This document shows positions 5,704-6,964 of a DNA stretch of 6,964 nucleotides, piece after piece (position 1 is the stretch's first letter; each line of letters begins with the position of its first letter). The stretch lies in NCBI GenBank assembly GCA_036556965.1, contig DATBIO010000076.1:1-6964 (forward strand), written 5' to 3'. Source of the stretch: DATBIO01 sp036556965 (lineage in GTDB: Bacteria > Acidobacteriota > Vicinamibacteria > Fen-336). The translations under genes and the position numbers were made by a program. Below the pieces are notes generated by a model. It searched no databases. It saw only the letters and a program-made list of their open reading frames with translations, and was not told where the DNA came from.

Positions 5704-6808
5704 CCCAGGGCAGTCCCGGCCGCCCGAAATGGCCGTAGTTGGTGGTCTCGCGGTAGATCGGGCGCAGCAGGTCCAGCCGCTCGATGATGGCGGCGGGGCG
5801 GAAGTCGAAGCGCCGCACGAACTCGAGCAGGGCCCGCTCGTCGCCGGTGCCGTAGGACTCCACCTGCACCGCGATGGGGTCGGCCACGCCGATGGCGTAG
5901 GCCACCTGCAGCTCCACCCGCCGGGCCAGGCCCTCGTCCACCGCCTTGCGCGCCACGTAGCGGCAGAAGTAGGCGCCGCTGCGGTCCACCTTCGACGGGT
6001 CCTTCCCGCTGAAGGCGCCGCCGCCGTGGCGCGCCGCGCCTCCGTAGGTGTCCACGATGATCTTGCGCCCGGTCACCCCGCAGTCCGCCGCCGGTCCTCC
6101 CTTGGTGAAGCTGCCGCTGGGGTTGACGGTGAAGCGGATGTCCGCCCCGTGCCAGGAGCCGAGCGCGCGGGGGGCCAGGGTGCCCTGGACGTAGGCCGCG
6201 ACCTCGGCCTGGGACACGCCCTCCCCGTGCTGCGCGGAGACGAGCACGTCGGTGACGCGCACGGGCCGGCCCTCCTCGTAGGCCACCGTGACCTGCGTCT
6301 TGCCGTCCGGGCGCAGCCAGGGCACCGTGCCCGCGCGGCGGTCCTCGGCCAGCCCGCGCGAGAGGCGGTGGGCGAGGAGGATGGGCAGGGGCAGCCGCTC
6401 CTCCGTCTCGTCGCTGGCGTAGCCGTAGACGATGCCCTGGTCGCCCGCGCCCTGCTCGCCCACCTTGTTGGTGGCGGGGTCCACGCTGCGGCCGATCTCC
6501 CAGGACTGGCCGGTGACGTGCTGGATGACCTGCAGGCCCCCCGCGCAGAAGGGCGTGGACTCGTCGTCGTAGCCGATGGCGCGCACGGCCTGGCGCACCA
6601 GGGGCAGGTGGTCGAGGAGGGCCACGGAGCTGATCTCCCCCGCCAGCACCACCACCCCCGACTTGCAGAGCACCTCGCAGGCCACGCGGCTGCGCGGGTC
6701 GAGGGCGAGGTAGGCGTCGAGGACGGAGTCGGCGATGAAGTCGCACACCTTGTCGGGGTGTCCCTCCGTCACCGACTCCGAGGTGAACAGGTACTCGTCT
6801 TGCGCCAT
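5696..6808 (-). CDS. metK: S-adenosylmethionine synthetase (methionine adenosyltransferase)
   Basis: This 370-residue cytoplasmic enzyme makes S-adenosylmethionine from ATP and methionine. It opens with the family start YLFTSESVTEGHPDK (6-20), giving H17 and D19. It contains GAGDQG (120-125), the lysine-bearing WLRPDGKTQVT (164-174; D168, K170), DCGVTGRKIIVDTYGG (242-257; R248, K249) and the P-loop-like GGGAFSGKDPSKVDRS (262-277; K269, K273, D275). These match the E. coli catalytic set. The mobile active-site loop differs: QSWEIGRSVD (101-110) stands where E. coli has QSPDINQGVD, so the methionine-contacting Asp is Glu104. The protein stops at PWEA, about 14 residues short of E. coli MetK. 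The start at 6808 is preferred over an in-frame ATG at 6862 because it has a strong ribosome binding site and the family N-terminus; the extension would add 18 non-conserved residues. The gene converges on fpg with a 4-base gap. Confidence 0.98.
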   Translation of the reverse strand: MAQDEYLFTSESVTEGHPDKVCDFIADSVLDAYLALDPRSRVACEVLCKSGVVVLAGEISSVALLDHLPLVRQAVRAIGYDDESTPFCAGGLQVIQHVTGQSWEIGRSVDPATNKVGEQGAGDQGIVYGYASDETEERLPLPILLAHRLSRGLAEDRRAGTVPWLRPDGKTQVTVAYEEGRPVRVTDVLVSAQHGEGVSQAEVAAYVQGTLAPRALGSWHGADIRFTVNPSGSFTKGGPAADCGVTGRKIIVDTYGGAARHGGGAFSGKDPSKVDRSGAYFCRYVARKAVDEGLARRVELQVAYAIGVADPIAVQVESYGTGDERALLEFVRRFDFRPAAIIERLDLLRPIYRETTNYGHFGRPGLPWEA

Positions 6809-6814
6809 CTCCCC

Positions 6815-6820
6815 CCTCCT
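6815..6820 (-). promoter_or_regulatory. Ribosome binding site of metK
   Basis: On the minus strand AGGAGG is followed by 6 bases and then the ATG at 6808. This is the best Shine-Dalgarno match in the window and decides the metK start against the longer alternative beginning at 6862. Confidence 0.85.
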
Positions 6821-6839
6821 CGTCACCGAATTCCAGGCG

Positions 6840-6863
6840 CGTGCCCGCGGGACCCGCGCCACG
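6840..6863 (-). other. GC-rich stem-loop in the metK leader
   Basis: On the minus strand CGTG-g-CGCGGG-t-CCCGCG-gg-CACG pairs as a 4-base-pair outer stem and a 5-6-base-pair inner stem with a short loop. It ends about 20 bases before the Shine-Dalgarno and lies within the predicted 60-base leader. No T-run follows, so it is not an intrinsic terminator. It does not match any SAM-riboswitch consensus I can recognise; it may affect translation initiation or mRNA stability, or be incidental to the base composition. Confidence 0.4.
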
Positions 6864-6875
6864 CCAAACCGAAAA

Positions 6876-6905
6876 AGTGTAACACGCCCGTCGAGAGCCG
6901 CTCAA
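6876..6905 (-). promoter_or_regulatory. Sigma70-like promoter of metK
   Basis: On the minus strand TTGAGC (6905-6900, 4 of 6 to the -35 consensus) is separated by 18 bases from TACACT (6881-6876, 4 of 6 to the -10 consensus), with a TG one base upstream of the -10 (extended -10). The predicted transcript start near 6869 gives a leader of about 60 bases. The -35 overlaps the TGA stop of the upstream gene. The stretch is AT-richer than its surroundings. Confidence 0.55.
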
Positions 6906-6964
6906 CCATCGGGCGCGGCCATGCGGCGCTTGAACGCCTCCAGCCGGTCCACCGCCCAGGGATC
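6902..6964 (-). CDS. C-terminal end of an unidentified gene upstream of metK
   Basis: Twenty codons and a TGA (6904-6902) are visible; the rest lies beyond the right edge. The peptide DPWAVDRLEAFKRRMAAPDG looks like the end of a real protein: an amphipathic helix with mixed charges, and mostly G/C third positions like the neighbours. It is too short to name. The gene is co-directional with metK, 93 bases upstream, and metK appears to have its own promoter starting at its stop codon. A chance open frame of this length cannot be excluded. Confidence 0.5.
   Translation of the reverse strand, partial: DPWAVDRLEAFKRRMAAPDG

Noticed and set aside
6809..6862. An 18-codon upstream extension of metK from an ATG at 6862.
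   Set aside because: The extension is not conserved in MetK, has no ribosome binding site and overlaps the leader hairpin, whereas the ATG at 6808 has AGGAGG at ideal spacing and the family N-terminus.
6869..6901. An intrinsic terminator for the gene upstream of metK, suggested by TTTTT on the minus strand at 6876-6872.
   Set aside because: The only preceding inverted repeat is a 3-4 base pair stem that coincides with the -10 element, too weak for termination; a promoter reading explains the AT-rich patch better.

Overview
This window is a very G+C-rich (roughly seven in ten bases by eye), gene-dense piece of a bacterial chromosome. It holds five complete protein genes and two truncated by the window edges. 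Every complete gene ends codons preferentially in G or C, so all six frames contain long stop-free shadows. The gene set fits a diderm, free-living, high-GC lineage: an outer-membrane-type lipoprotein of the CotH family, a secreted M13 zinc peptidase, a plant-like zinc-finger-less Fpg and MetK. Such sets occur in groups such as Acidobacteriota, Planctomycetota, Myxococcota or Gemmatimonadota. The sequence alone does not decide between them, and no rRNA or tRNA is present to help.

Layout. Bases 1-772 (minus strand) hold the N-terminal part of a CotH-kinase-family lipoprotein that continues beyond the left edge. A 164-base divergent intergenic region separates it from a plus-strand run of four genes: a secreted M13 metallopeptidase (937-2970), a small HicB-fold protein with a helix-turn-helix (3014-3436), a polytopic membrane protein resembling GT-C glycosyltransferases (3433-4890) and formamidopyrimidine-DNA glycosylase (4894-5691). 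The last three are packed with a 4-base overlap and a 3-base gap, so they are probably one translationally coupled transcript, possibly continuing from the peptidase gene 43 bases upstream. S-adenosylmethionine synthetase (metK, 5696-6808) lies on the minus strand and converges on fpg with only 4 bases between the stop codons. It has a convincing ribosome binding site, a short leader with a GC-rich hairpin and a sigma70-like promoter whose -35 hexamer overlaps the stop codon of the next gene upstream. The last 20 codons of that gene occupy 6902-6964.

Functionally this is a mix of cell-envelope functions (CotH-like lipoprotein, periplasmic peptidase, membrane glycosyltransferase-like protein) and housekeeping functions (base-excision repair, SAM synthesis). 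I see no mobile element, CRISPR array, prophage, toxin-antitoxin pair or clear defence system. The points most worth a second look are the Fpg with a zincless, plant-type C-terminal finger, the HicB-like regulator without a HicA toxin fused by overlap to a membrane glycosyltransferase-like gene, and the unusual methionine-binding loop of MetK.
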